Assembly (NCBI RefSeq): GCF_000747525.1 | Contig: NZ_CP009278.1 | Span: forward strand, 558,001 to 622,000 | From: Sphingobacterium sp. ML3W | GTDB lineage: Bacteria > Bacteroidota > Bacteroidia > Sphingobacteriales > Sphingobacteriaceae | Direction of reading: 5' to 3' | DNA length: 64,000 nt | Shown: positions 57,121-64,000 of the stretch, one piece after another | How the letters are laid out: every line of letters begins with the position of its first letter | Numbering within the stretch: the stretch's first letter is position 1 | Translations under genes and position numbers: made by a program | Notes under the pieces: generated by a model | What the model was told of the DNA's origin: nothing | Databases searched by the model: none | Seen by the model: only the letters and a program-made list of their open reading frames with translations

Positions 57121-57156
57121 AAGAGAAGCGGTATCTGTTTAAACGCCGCTTCTCTT
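57121..57156 (-). terminator. Terminator of the GH20 gene
   Basis: Arms 57121-57131 and 57146-57156 pair perfectly (11 bp) with a 14-base loop; the minus strand continues TTATTTTTAG. It lies 16 bases after the GH20 stop codon. Confidence 0.75.
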
Positions 57157-57171
57157 GCTATATTGATGCTA

Positions 57172-59433
57172 TTAATAGACGATAAGTTCGTCAGCAAATA
57201 AAAATCCTCTTTTAGGGTTTGTAGCAATTACACGAACATATCTTGCTTGCTGTGCTTTTGTCAATTTGAGTTCAAAACGTTTAAACGTTAAAGTAGGATC
57301 TTGGTCTGATATATCGTTTTGCACAATGCCAACTTCTCTGAATGTACGGCCATTCTCGGATAATAAAACCTTAAACTCTCCGGGCATATATACACCGGGA
57401 CCTGTAATTTGCATGAAGTTCATTGCCACGCTATTGATTTCTTCGCGACGCTCTAAGTCAACGACAACATCGAGATCCTTTAAAAAACCTTGCCATTGTC
57501 CATCTTGATAGGTTAATCCACCTTTGACACCATTGGTCAATGTCAACTCTTTCTGTGCTGGATATCCATCATCCCACTTGTTATTATAAGTAACCGTTTT
57601 TCCTATGGCTTTATGTACATCCAGTTGGATGGTCTCAGTAGGCCCTACCTGGATAGAATCTAAGAAATATGCTGCCTTGACAATCGTTGGAGTAGCGAGA
57701 TCAAAGGAGTTGTTATAAGGGGTGGATTGATAAGTTGGTTTTGATCCATCGATGGTATAGCGGATATCGCTTGCATGTAGCTGTTCCGTGCTTAGCGTAA
57801 CTATATTTGTATTTTTCGCTTCGTCAAAATCTACGTTAGCTTTTACATTGTAAGAAGGACGATAATAATTGATATCAAAATGTTGCAAAATTTTATAATG
57901 TGACTGTAGTCTTTTATGGAAATTCGGCCAATTTTTCAATTCTGTTTTTGTCCATACCACTTCTGCTAAAGCTAAAGCTCTTGGAAAAGCCATATACTCC
58001 AGTTGTTGGTAGTTGGGCATATACTCTGCCCATAGATTCGCTTGAGCACCTAATACATGCTTGGCTTTATCTTTTTCGATATCAGCCGGGATGGGGTTGT
58101 ATTCATAAACCTTGCTGATGGGTAGGTAACCACCTATCGTTTCCGGTTGCGTCCTAGGGTCCGTCTGGTAGGAGTCAAAATAAAGGTGAGAGCCAGGTGT
58201 CATAATCACATCGTGACCTGCGTTAGCGGACTTAATGCCCCCTGATTCGCCTCTCCAACTCATGACCGTTGCACCTTTCGTTAATCCCCCCTCCAATATC
58301 TCGTCCCAGCCTATGATCTTGCGCCCTTTTGATTGTACATACTCATCGATTTGTTTGATGAGATAACTTTGTAGTTCTTCTTCAGATTTTAGTCCTTCTT
58401 TTGCTTTTAAAGCTTGACACTTTGGACAATTTTTCCAATGTTTCTTGTCAGCTTCATCACCCCCAATATGGATGTAAGGCGAGGGAAAAATAGCAATCAC
58501 TTCATCCAATACATTTTTTAAGAAGGTATAGGTTTTTTCATTGCCGATACATAATTCTGATTGTGTATATGGTAGTCCTGAGCAGGACAATTCTGGGTAA
58601 ACGGCAAGAACTTCCTCGGAGTGACCGGGCATTTCTATTTCTGGAATGATATTGATTCCTTTTGCTGCGGCATATTCGACCAATTCTCGTGCTTGTTGTT
58701 GCGTGTAGAAACCACCGCTTGCATTTGGAGTGCCGGCATCAACATATTGACGGCCATTGTTCCACCAATCTTTCCACTTGACATGTGTACGCCACGCAGC
58801 TTTTGCCGTCAATTCTGGATACTGATTGATTTCTAACCTCCATCCGGCTCCATCAGTAAGGTGCCAATGCAAATTGTTAAATTTGTAGATGGCCATGATA
58901 TCCACAAATTTCTTCATAATGGGAAACGGAATAAAATGACGTGAAGGGTCTAAATGTAAACCTCTATAGGAAAAGCTTGGTTGGTCTTCTATATCAACAG
59001 CAGCGATTTGGGATGGGTCATCTTGTAGATAGCCTAATTGGACTAGCGAATAGATGGCATTGATCACTGGCGCCACCTCATGCGCAAGAATAAGGATTCC
59101 CTTTTCATTGATAGCGATACGATATGCAGCTTTATCCAATTTATCGGTGTCTTCGGCTTTTAAAATCCGAATACCTTCTTTTGGTGCTCTTTTGATTTTT
59201 TTTACGATTTCAGTAGTGACCGATTCAATCGCAGGGTGCTCCGTTAGTAACTGACTAGCAGCTAAAAAATCTTGTGAAACGTAGATCTTTGGGGCAGCAG
59301 GTATGTGGTAGGTACCAATAGCGAGCGTAAGGCTGGCTGGTTTCGGTATTAAGTCAAAATTTTGTTGAGCAAATATATTTAGGGGTATCATTCCCGCTAA
59401 AAGTACCAAAGTTATTGAATGGCTAAATCGCAT
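57172..59433 (-). CDS. Beta-N-acetylhexosaminidase, GH20, with C-terminal F5/8C-like region
   Basis: GH20 removes terminal beta-GlcNAc or GalNAc residues using substrate-assisted catalysis. I start at MRFSHSITLVLLAGMIPLN (753 aa), a clean signal peptide ending near FAQ; an upstream ATG at 59472 would add 13 residues in front of it. A GH20 N-terminal domain (about 20-155) is followed by the TIM barrel with HLDPSRHFIPFPIMKKFVD, LHWHLTDGAGWRLEINQYPE and the catalytic Asp-Glu pair D326-E327 in HIGGDEADKKHW. Residues after ~520 hold a chitobiase-like C-terminal domain and an F5/8C-like end (VVVDLERREEINSVAMNF). It is periplasmic or outer-membrane associated. Confidence 0.94.
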   Translation of the reverse strand: MRFSHSITLVLLAGMIPLNIFAQQNFDLIPKPASLTLAIGTYHIPAAPKIYVSQDFLAASQLLTEHPAIESVTTEIVKKIKRAPKEGIRILKAEDTDKLDKAAYRIAINEKGILILAHEVAPVINAIYSLVQLGYLQDDPSQIAAVDIEDQPSFSYRGLHLDPSRHFIPFPIMKKFVDIMAIYKFNNLHWHLTDGAGWRLEINQYPELTAKAAWRTHVKWKDWWNNGRQYVDAGTPNASGGFYTQQQARELVEYAAAKGINIIPEIEMPGHSEEVLAVYPELSCSGLPYTQSELCIGNEKTYTFLKNVLDEVIAIFPSPYIHIGGDEADKKHWKNCPKCQALKAKEGLKSEEELQSYLIKQIDEYVQSKGRKIIGWDEILEGGLTKGATVMSWRGESGGIKSANAGHDVIMTPGSHLYFDSYQTDPRTQPETIGGYLPISKVYEYNPIPADIEKDKAKHVLGAQANLWAEYMPNYQQLEYMAFPRALALAEVVWTKTELKNWPNFHKRLQSHYKILQHFDINYYRPSYNVKANVDFDEAKNTNIVTLSTEQLHASDIRYTIDGSKPTYQSTPYNNSFDLATPTIVKAAYFLDSIQVGPTETIQLDVHKAIGKTVTYNNKWDDGYPAQKELTLTNGVKGGLTYQDGQWQGFLKDLDVVVDLERREEINSVAMNFMQITGPGVYMPGEFKVLLSENGRTFREVGIVQNDISDQDPTLTFKRFELKLTKAQQARYVRVIATNPKRGFLFADELIVY

Positions 59434-59571
59434 ATGAATTGGTATTAAATATGATGTAACTACAAATATCATAAAAAAAACGATACGTTTAACATAAATG
59501 GCTTGTTGGGTCTGCAGATATTATGATAGTATTCCTACAAAATGTCGATTAAAAATTACATTTATAATCAT

Positions 59572-59579
59572 TAACTTTG
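59572..59579 (+). promoter_or_regulatory. Predicted -7 box of lipA
   Basis: TAACTTTG matches TAnnTTTG but ends only 4 bases before the ATG at 59584, so the transcript may start at or next to the start codon. Confidence 0.45.
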
Positions 59580-59583
59580 CCTT

Positions 59584-60465
59584 ATGATTGAACTTCCAGT
59601 TATTCCTGCTACACAAACACAGCGTAAGCCAGATTGGTTGCGTGTAAAATTGCCAGTTGGTAAAGAATATAGACATGTCAGAGGATTAGTAGATGAGCAT
59701 AAGCTTCATACTATTTGCGAAAGTGGAAACTGTCCGAACATGGGTGAGTGTTGGGGTGCAGGAACGGCTACTTTCATGATTTTAGGTAATATTTGCACAC
59801 GTTCTTGTTCGTTTTGTGCTGTATCAACAGGACGACCGAAAGCTGTTGAGTTAGATGAGCCTGCACGAGTTGCAAATTCGGTTAAATTAATGCAAGTGAA
59901 ACATTGTGTGATCACTTCGGTGGATCGTGATGACCTGAAAGATGGTGGTTCTATCATTTGGGCTGAAACAATCAATGCTATCCGTCAAGAAAGTCCTACA
60001 ACAACGTTGGAAACATTGATTCCTGATTTTAAAGGACAATGGGAGAATCTTGATCGCGTATTGGCTGTTCGCCCGGAGGTTGTTTCACATAATATTGAAA
60101 CAGTTCGCCGTTTGACTCGAGAAGTTCGTATCCAAGCAAAATATGACCGTTCATTAGAATGTCTTCGTCGTATTTCTGAGGCTGGTTTACGTACTAAATC
60201 GGGTATTATGTTAGGTTTTGGTGAAACTGAACAGGATGTTATCGAGACGATGCAAGATCTTTTTGATGTTGGTGTTGATATTTTGACCATCGGTCAGTAT
60301 TTGCAACCGACTAAAGCACATCATCCCGTTATAGAGTGGGTAACCCCAGCTCAATTTGATAAGTATAAAGAAATTGGTTTGAAAATGGGTTTCAAATATG
60401 TAGAGTCAGGCCCGTTGGTCAGATCATCTTACCATGCAGAGAAACACCTTTTTGATATGCAATAG
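59584..60465 (+). CDS. lipA: Lipoyl synthase
   Basis: LipA is a radical-SAM enzyme that inserts two sulfurs into octanoyl groups on E2 and GcvH proteins, making lipoate. The 293-aa protein has both cluster motifs: the auxiliary cluster cysteines C45, C50 and C56 in [12 protein letters not shown], and the radical-SAM C-x3-C-x2-C at C71, C75 and C78 in [22 protein letters not shown] and the late R-S-S-Y-H-A-E segment are also family features. Length is normal. It is a single gene closed by a strong terminator; lipB is not in the window. Confidence 0.97.
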   Translation: MIELPVIPATQTQRKPDWLRVKLPVGKEYRHVRGLVDEHKLHTICESGNCPNMGECWGAGTATFMILGNICTRSCSFCAVSTGRPKAVELDEPARVANSVKLMQVKHCVITSVDRDDLKDGGSIIWAETINAIRQESPTTTLETLIPDFKGQWENLDRVLAVRPEVVSHNIETVRRLTREVRIQAKYDRSLECLRRISEAGLRTKSGIMLGFGETEQDVIETMQDLFDVGVDILTIGQYLQPTKAHHPVIEWVTPAQFDKYKEIGLKMGFKYVESGPLVRSSYHAEKHLFDMQ

Positions 60466-60486
60466 CAAATAAATATAAAAGATTGG

Positions 60487-60523
60487 AATGCCCTTAATAT
60501 GTACATATTAAGGGCATTTTTTT
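60487..60523 (+). terminator. Terminator of lipA
   Basis: A perfect palindrome of two 16-base arms (60487-60502 with 60503-60518) centred on GTAC is followed by TTTTT. It lies 21 bases after the stop codon. Confidence 0.92.
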
Positions 60524-60558
60524 GATGTAATATCATTAAAAATTATCATATTTAAAGT

Positions 60559-61122
60559 ATGACAGTATTGGAGCATTTCAAAAGCCTTTATTCAATTGAT
60601 GACGACTTAACGTTCTTATTTTCTCAAATCATTGAAACAAAAGAATTTCAAAAAGGTGATATAATCTTTGAACCGGATAGTTACCTGAAATATATCTATT
60701 TTATAGAGACTGGTCTAACTCGGATTTTCTACTACAAAAATAATAAAGATATCACCCATTATTTTTTCGGACCAAATACCTTTAGCACAGGTATTGAAAG
60801 TGTTTTCTATCAGAAACCATCGCTCTTCGGGTTTCAAGCACTAACGAAATGTAAAATTTCTTTTATACCCTTTCAACCTATTTTTGAATTAGCAAAGACA
60901 GATATTATCGTCAATCAAATCATTCAAAAAGCATTATTGGATTCATTGATAAGTTTTTCAAATCGTTTTTACAATACGCAATTCCAGACCGCATTAGAAC
61001 GGTACCAGTTACTTTTAGAAGAAACACCAGAACTCCTACAGAATGCTTCTTTGGGACATATTGCCTCTTATTTGGGTATTTCCCAACAAACATTATCGGT
61101 TATTAGAGGGCAAGTGGTTTGA
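60559..61122 (+). CDS. Crp/Fnr-family transcriptional regulator
   Basis: The 187-aa protein has an N-terminal cyclic-nucleotide-binding-like beta barrel (about 25-115, with FQKGDIIFEPDSYLKYIYFI) and a C-terminal helix-turn-helix region reading LGHIASYLGISQQTLSVIRG (165-184). The cNMP phosphate-binding R-x-A motif is not visible, so the ligand is probably not cAMP. It is the same size as the many Bacteroidota Crp-like regulators. The efflux operon starts ~95 bases downstream on the same strand, behind a 20-bp palindrome that could be its operator. Confidence 0.85.
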   Translation: MTVLEHFKSLYSIDDDLTFLFSQIIETKEFQKGDIIFEPDSYLKYIYFIETGLTRIFYYKNNKDITHYFFGPNTFSTGIESVFYQKPSLFGFQALTKCKISFIPFQPIFELAKTDIIVNQIIQKALLDSLISFSNRFYNTQFQTALERYQLLLEETPELLQNASLGHIASYLGISQQTLSVIRGQVV

Positions 61123-61131
61123 TTTCTTCTC

Positions 61132-61151
61132 TTTTTAAGATATCTTAAAAA
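61132..61151 (+). promoter_or_regulatory. 20-bp perfect palindrome upstream of the efflux operon
   Basis: The sequence around AAGATATCTT is a perfect 20-bp inverted repeat (61132-61151), 66 bases before tolC-like and 9 bases after the regulator gene. It is a candidate operator for that Crp/Fnr-type protein; it has no T run, so it is not a terminator. Confidence 0.45.
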
Positions 61152-61217
61152 TTATGACGTAAAACATACGCACATTTGTATTGTTAATATTGATACTAAT
61201 CGACCCTTAAAAGAGTT

Positions 61218-62615
61218 ATGAATATGTTATTTAAAAAAATTTCATGCTTGCTATTTTTATTGCCATTCTTTCATCAAAGCAATTCCTTTGCGCAGCAAGG
61301 AATAAGCTCGCAGTTGAAAGAACCTATCCAAAAGGCAATTAGGAATAATAGCGATATTAAGAATAGTTATTTAGAAAATCAGAAGACGCTTTTAGATAAG
61401 AATACTGTTAGCGGAAAACTATTACCTCATGTGACTGCGATGGGGATGTATGGTTATCTAAATAGCACTGGCGAGTTGGATCTTCCAACAAGAACATTAC
61501 CGATACTGGGCCTGAATCTTTTTGAAGGTGCTCAGAAATTCAATACCTCATCTCAAGTGGGGTTTGCAGGAGTAAATGCTACGCAGGTAATTTTTAGTGG
61601 ATTACAGATAACGAATGGAAAAAAAGCTTTAGATGAAAAGTTTAAAGCTCAGCAGTTGATGACCGAAGCGGGGTATGAAGGTCTTGCTCAAGAAGTGGTA
61701 CAGACTTTTGATCAAATTATGTTATTAAAAGAAGTTGATGCCCTGATTGCTGATTCGGAGAAAAGATTGAATAAAGAACATCAAAAAGTTGTCAAAGCGA
61801 TTGAGAATGGTTTAGCTATACCCTATGATCGTGATAAGATCAAATTGGCAATGCTGGAATTAGAAAGTAAGAAAGCCGAATCTCAAAATAGCGGTGAGCT
61901 CTTATATTTTAAATTAGAAGAACTGACAAAGATGACCGTTGATAGCCTTAAGCTTGTTAGTTATCCGCTTGAATTGGTTTTAGTTGATCCTGTACAGCCA
62001 CCGGTGGAGAACAGGAAAGAGTTGCAAGCTTTGGCGAGTTCTCAGCGCGCTTATGAATATGTATTGAAAAAAGAAAAGGGTGCTCGATTACCTCAAATCT
62101 TTGCATTTGGTAGTGCTTTTTATCTCAATGCGTTTGATACCAAATTTAAGTTCAAAGATGTGCCGCTTACAGGAGATGTAAATCTAAGTGCGAATCATTT
62201 TCAACTGGCTCCAGGTTTTGCTATAGGTGTAGGGGCTAAGTGGGATGTATTTGATGGTAATCAACATCGTAACAATATTAAAAAAGCAAATCTTGATCTG
62301 ATCATGAATCAAAATAAATGGAATGATACGAAAGATAAATTACTGCTTTTGCAACGCAAAACAAATTCGGATTACCAATTGTCGATGAAAAAGATGGCAG
62401 TACATGAACAGCAGATTAAAATTGCCAATAATAATCTTGCTCTTGCAGCAAAGCAATTTGAAGCTGGTTTAATAGATGTCACGGAAAGATTAAGTGCGGA
62501 AAACGAATTGTATAAGCAATCGCTGAGTTTTTATAATCAATTGTTGGTACAACGTAGCGCTGTTTTAGAATTATTAACATCACAAGGAAGTCTTTATCAA
62601 TCATTAGTCAAGTAA
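61218..62615 (+). CDS. TolC-family outer-membrane efflux protein
   Basis: The 465-aa protein has a Sec signal (MNMLFKKISCLLFLLPFF ... FAQ; ATG 61224 is also possible) and two TolC-like halves, each with a long helical hairpin. The first half contains LKEPIQKAIRNNSDIKN and NEGLAQEVVQTFDQIML-type helices; the second has QLAPGFAIGVGAKWDVFDG, a barrel strand typical of the family. TolC proteins form the outer-membrane channel of tripartite exporters. It lies 2 bases before the HlyD gene and with the permease forms an operon. The substrate is unknown. Confidence 0.88.
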   Translation: MNMLFKKISCLLFLLPFFHQSNSFAQQGISSQLKEPIQKAIRNNSDIKNSYLENQKTLLDKNTVSGKLLPHVTAMGMYGYLNSTGELDLPTRTLPILGLNLFEGAQKFNTSSQVGFAGVNATQVIFSGLQITNGKKALDEKFKAQQLMTEAGYEGLAQEVVQTFDQIMLLKEVDALIADSEKRLNKEHQKVVKAIENGLAIPYDRDKIKLAMLELESKKAESQNSGELLYFKLEELTKMTVDSLKLVSYPLELVLVDPVQPPVENRKELQALASSQRAYEYVLKKEKGARLPQIFAFGSAFYLNAFDTKFKFKDVPLTGDVNLSANHFQLAPGFAIGVGAKWDVFDGNQHRNNIKKANLDLIMNQNKWNDTKDKLLLLQRKTNSDYQLSMKKMAVHEQQIKIANNNLALAAKQFEAGLIDVTERLSAENELYKQSLSFYNQLLVQRSAVLELLTSQGSLYQSLVK

Positions 62616-62617
62616 TT

Positions 62618-63589
62618 ATGAGAAAATTTATATATATCCTAGGCGTCGCGGCATTAATACAAAGTTGTGGTCATGATACTCCTCTCAAAAATTCTTTTGA
62701 AGGAAAAATTGAGCGGGATCAAATTGCTGTAACAACGAAAATTCCTGGAAAAGTACATCAGATATTAGTAAGCGAAGGAGATGTTGTACAAGCTGGTGAT
62801 ACTTTGATGATTCTAGAATTTCCTGAGGTTGAAGCAAAGTCTATTCAAGCAAAGGGTGCGCTTGAGTCTGCTGAGGCCCAATATAAAATGGCTGTAAAAG
62901 GTGCCACCGAAAACCAGTTGAAACAGTTGAGAGCTAAGCGAGATGGACTACGCGAACAGTATGAATTTGCACAGAAATCTTTGGCACGGATGGAAAACTT
63001 GATTAAAGATTCTTTGATTGCACAGCAAAAATATGACGAAGTCTATATGAAGTTCCAAGGTGCTAAAAATCAATATTTAGCCGTTCAGGCCGAGTTGGCA
63101 GATGCGGAAAATGGTTCACGTATAGAACAGCAAAAAATGGCGTTGGGCCAAAAAGAAAGAGCAATTGGTGCTGTCTCCGAGGTCGATGTAGCGACGAAAG
63201 AACGTTTTATCTTAGCTCCTCAGAATATGACTATTGAAACGATCAATTTGAAAGTAGGGGAACTTGCTTTGGCAGGTTATAGTTTGCTTTCGGGCTACTT
63301 GGTGGATGGGACATATTTTAGGGTGACGATTCCTGAAAGACAATTGCAAAACCTAACGGTGGGTAGTAAACAAGAACTTTTGTTTCCTTATTTAAAAGGT
63401 AAAAAAATAGAAGCGGAAGTGGTCTCTATCAAAGCCTTAAATTCTTATGCCAATATTGCTACAGCCTATCCTGATTTTGAGCAACAAGAATCCTTGTTTG
63501 AAGTGAAATTGAAAGCAGTTCAGTTGGATGATGCTCGAAAACTTCTAACAAAAGCAACATTTATCCTTCATCTCGACACTAGTAAATAA
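62618..63589 (+). CDS. HlyD-family membrane fusion lipoprotein
   Basis: The 323-aa periplasmic adaptor joins the inner-membrane pump to TolC. Lipobox IQSC gives Cys17. A biotinyl-lipoyl-like region (KIPGKVHQILVSEGDVVQAG, about 44-63), a helical hairpin (about 80-180, ALESAEAQYKMAVKGATENQ and QKYDEVYMKFQGAKNQYLAV) and a beta-barrel-like end are all present. It starts 2 bases after the TolC-type gene and the permease starts 5 bases after it. Confidence 0.9.
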   Translation: MRKFIYILGVAALIQSCGHDTPLKNSFEGKIERDQIAVTTKIPGKVHQILVSEGDVVQAGDTLMILEFPEVEAKSIQAKGALESAEAQYKMAVKGATENQLKQLRAKRDGLREQYEFAQKSLARMENLIKDSLIAQQKYDEVYMKFQGAKNQYLAVQAELADAENGSRIEQQKMALGQKERAIGAVSEVDVATKERFILAPQNMTIETINLKVGELALAGYSLLSGYLVDGTYFRVTIPERQLQNLTVGSKQELLFPYLKGKKIEAEVVSIKALNSYANIATAYPDFEQQESLFEVKLKAVQLDDARKLLTKATFILHLDTSK

Positions 63590-63594
63590 GTATT

Positions 63595-64000
63595 ATGCGT
63601 ACATTCTTATCCTTATTGAAACGGGAATTTCAGCTTTTTTTTCAAAACAAAGTTTTGTTAATGCTTTTTTTAGGAGCACCGGTTTTATATGGTGTTTTGG
63701 TTGGCGCCGTTTATCAAAAAGGGAAAGTGACTGATTTGCCTATCATCGTTGTAGATGAAGATAGAAGTCCACTTAGTCAACAATTGATAACCATGTTTAA
63801 TGAAAGTGAGGTCATATATGTCGCGGCGATATTGCCGGATGCTTTCAATGCAAAACAGGAAGCATTGAATAAAGAGGCGACTGTTGTTGTTCAGATTCCC
63901 AAGAATTTTGATGCTGATGTTAATTATAACCGTCCTACGGAATTGACTTTGTTTGTTAATGCATCCAATACGTTGACGTCCAATTATGCAAGTATGGCGG
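63595..64000 (+). CDS. ABC-2-type transporter permease, 5' part
   Basis: The gene runs off the window end; about 135 codons are visible. The product begins MRTFLSLLKREFQLFFQNKV and has one membrane helix (LLMLFLGAPVLYGVLVGAVY) followed by a large periplasmic loop with LPIIVVDEDRSPLSQQLITM and VVVQIPKNFDADVNYNRP. This is the layout of ABC-2 permeases of the YhhJ/YbhR type, which work with HlyD and TolC partners. The remaining five or so helices would lie beyond the window. Confidence 0.85.
   Translation, partial: MRTFLSLLKREFQLFFQNKVLLMLFLGAPVLYGVLVGAVYQKGKVTDLPIIVVDEDRSPLSQQLITMFNESEVIYVAAILPDAFNAKQEALNKEATVVVQIPKNFDADVNYNRPTELTLFVNASNTLTSNYASMA

Overview
The window is A+T-rich DNA from a member of the Bacteroidota, most likely Sphingobacteriaceae (a Sphingobacterium-like organism). 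Four things point there. The 16S rRNA gene looks sphingobacterial and ends in the form GGAATACCTCC. There are SusC/SusD pairs followed by lipoproteins. Many genes are preceded by the Bacteroidota sigma factor -7 box TAnnTTTG. The housekeeping genes (hemCD fusion, CarB without an allosteric domain, dgt, lat) are of the type usual in that group. I saw no prophage, transposase or CRISPR array.

Region 1 (1-17.7 kb, + strand) is one long array of outer-membrane and lipoprotein genes: SusC (3' end only), SusD, a FAS1-like lipoprotein and a 347-aa lipoprotein; then SusC, SusD, FAS1-like, a TIG/delta-60-type repeat lipoprotein, an alkaline-phosphatase-fold + LamG-like protein, an M60 (enhancin/mucinase-type) metallopeptidase with a C-terminal F5/8C domain, a second alkaline-phosphatase-fold + LamG-like protein, and an F5/8C lipoprotein. 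It ends at a clear terminator. It reads like a polysaccharide-utilisation locus whose only recognisable hydrolase is a glycoprotein-directed protease. Both phosphatase-fold proteins lack most of the metal ligands of their superfamily.

Region 2 (17.8-24.3 kb, - strand) holds a lipoprotein of unknown function and the early haem genes hemA, hemCD (fusion), hemB and hemL, separated by hairpins. Region 3 (24.5-35.9 kb) is housekeeping: a small membrane protein, a short DUF2027-like protein, a class V aminotransferase, aat, rbfA (with a candidate leader RNA or small RNA upstream), argH, galM, dgt, topB and two unknown genes. Region 4 (36.0-40.1 kb) is a lysine-degradation cluster: lysine 6-transaminase and aminoadipate-semialdehyde dehydrogenase, divergent from a glutaryl-CoA dehydrogenase-like gene. 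Region 5 (40.3-43.6 kb, - strand) is a glycosyltransferase / YbhN-like membrane protein / glycosyltransferase operon.

Region 6 (43.6-50.4 kb) is an rRNA operon (16S, tRNA-Ile, tRNA-Ala, 23S, 5S) with two tandem promoters, two boxA-like sites and RNase III-type processing stalks. It is preceded by a large imperfect inverted repeat and about six tandem copies of an ~83-bp repeat. Region 7 (50.4-64.0 kb) has ~1 kb without genes, then a Tat-exported GH109-type enzyme, an exported formylglycine-generating-enzyme homologue, carB, a GH20 hexosaminidase, lipA, a Crp/Fnr-type regulator, and the start of a TolC / HlyD / ABC-2 permease efflux operon that runs off the end.

Taken together, the M60 locus, GH109, GH20 and the FGE-like protein suggest an organism able to process mucin- or glycoprotein-type substrates. 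That link is inference from gene content only.
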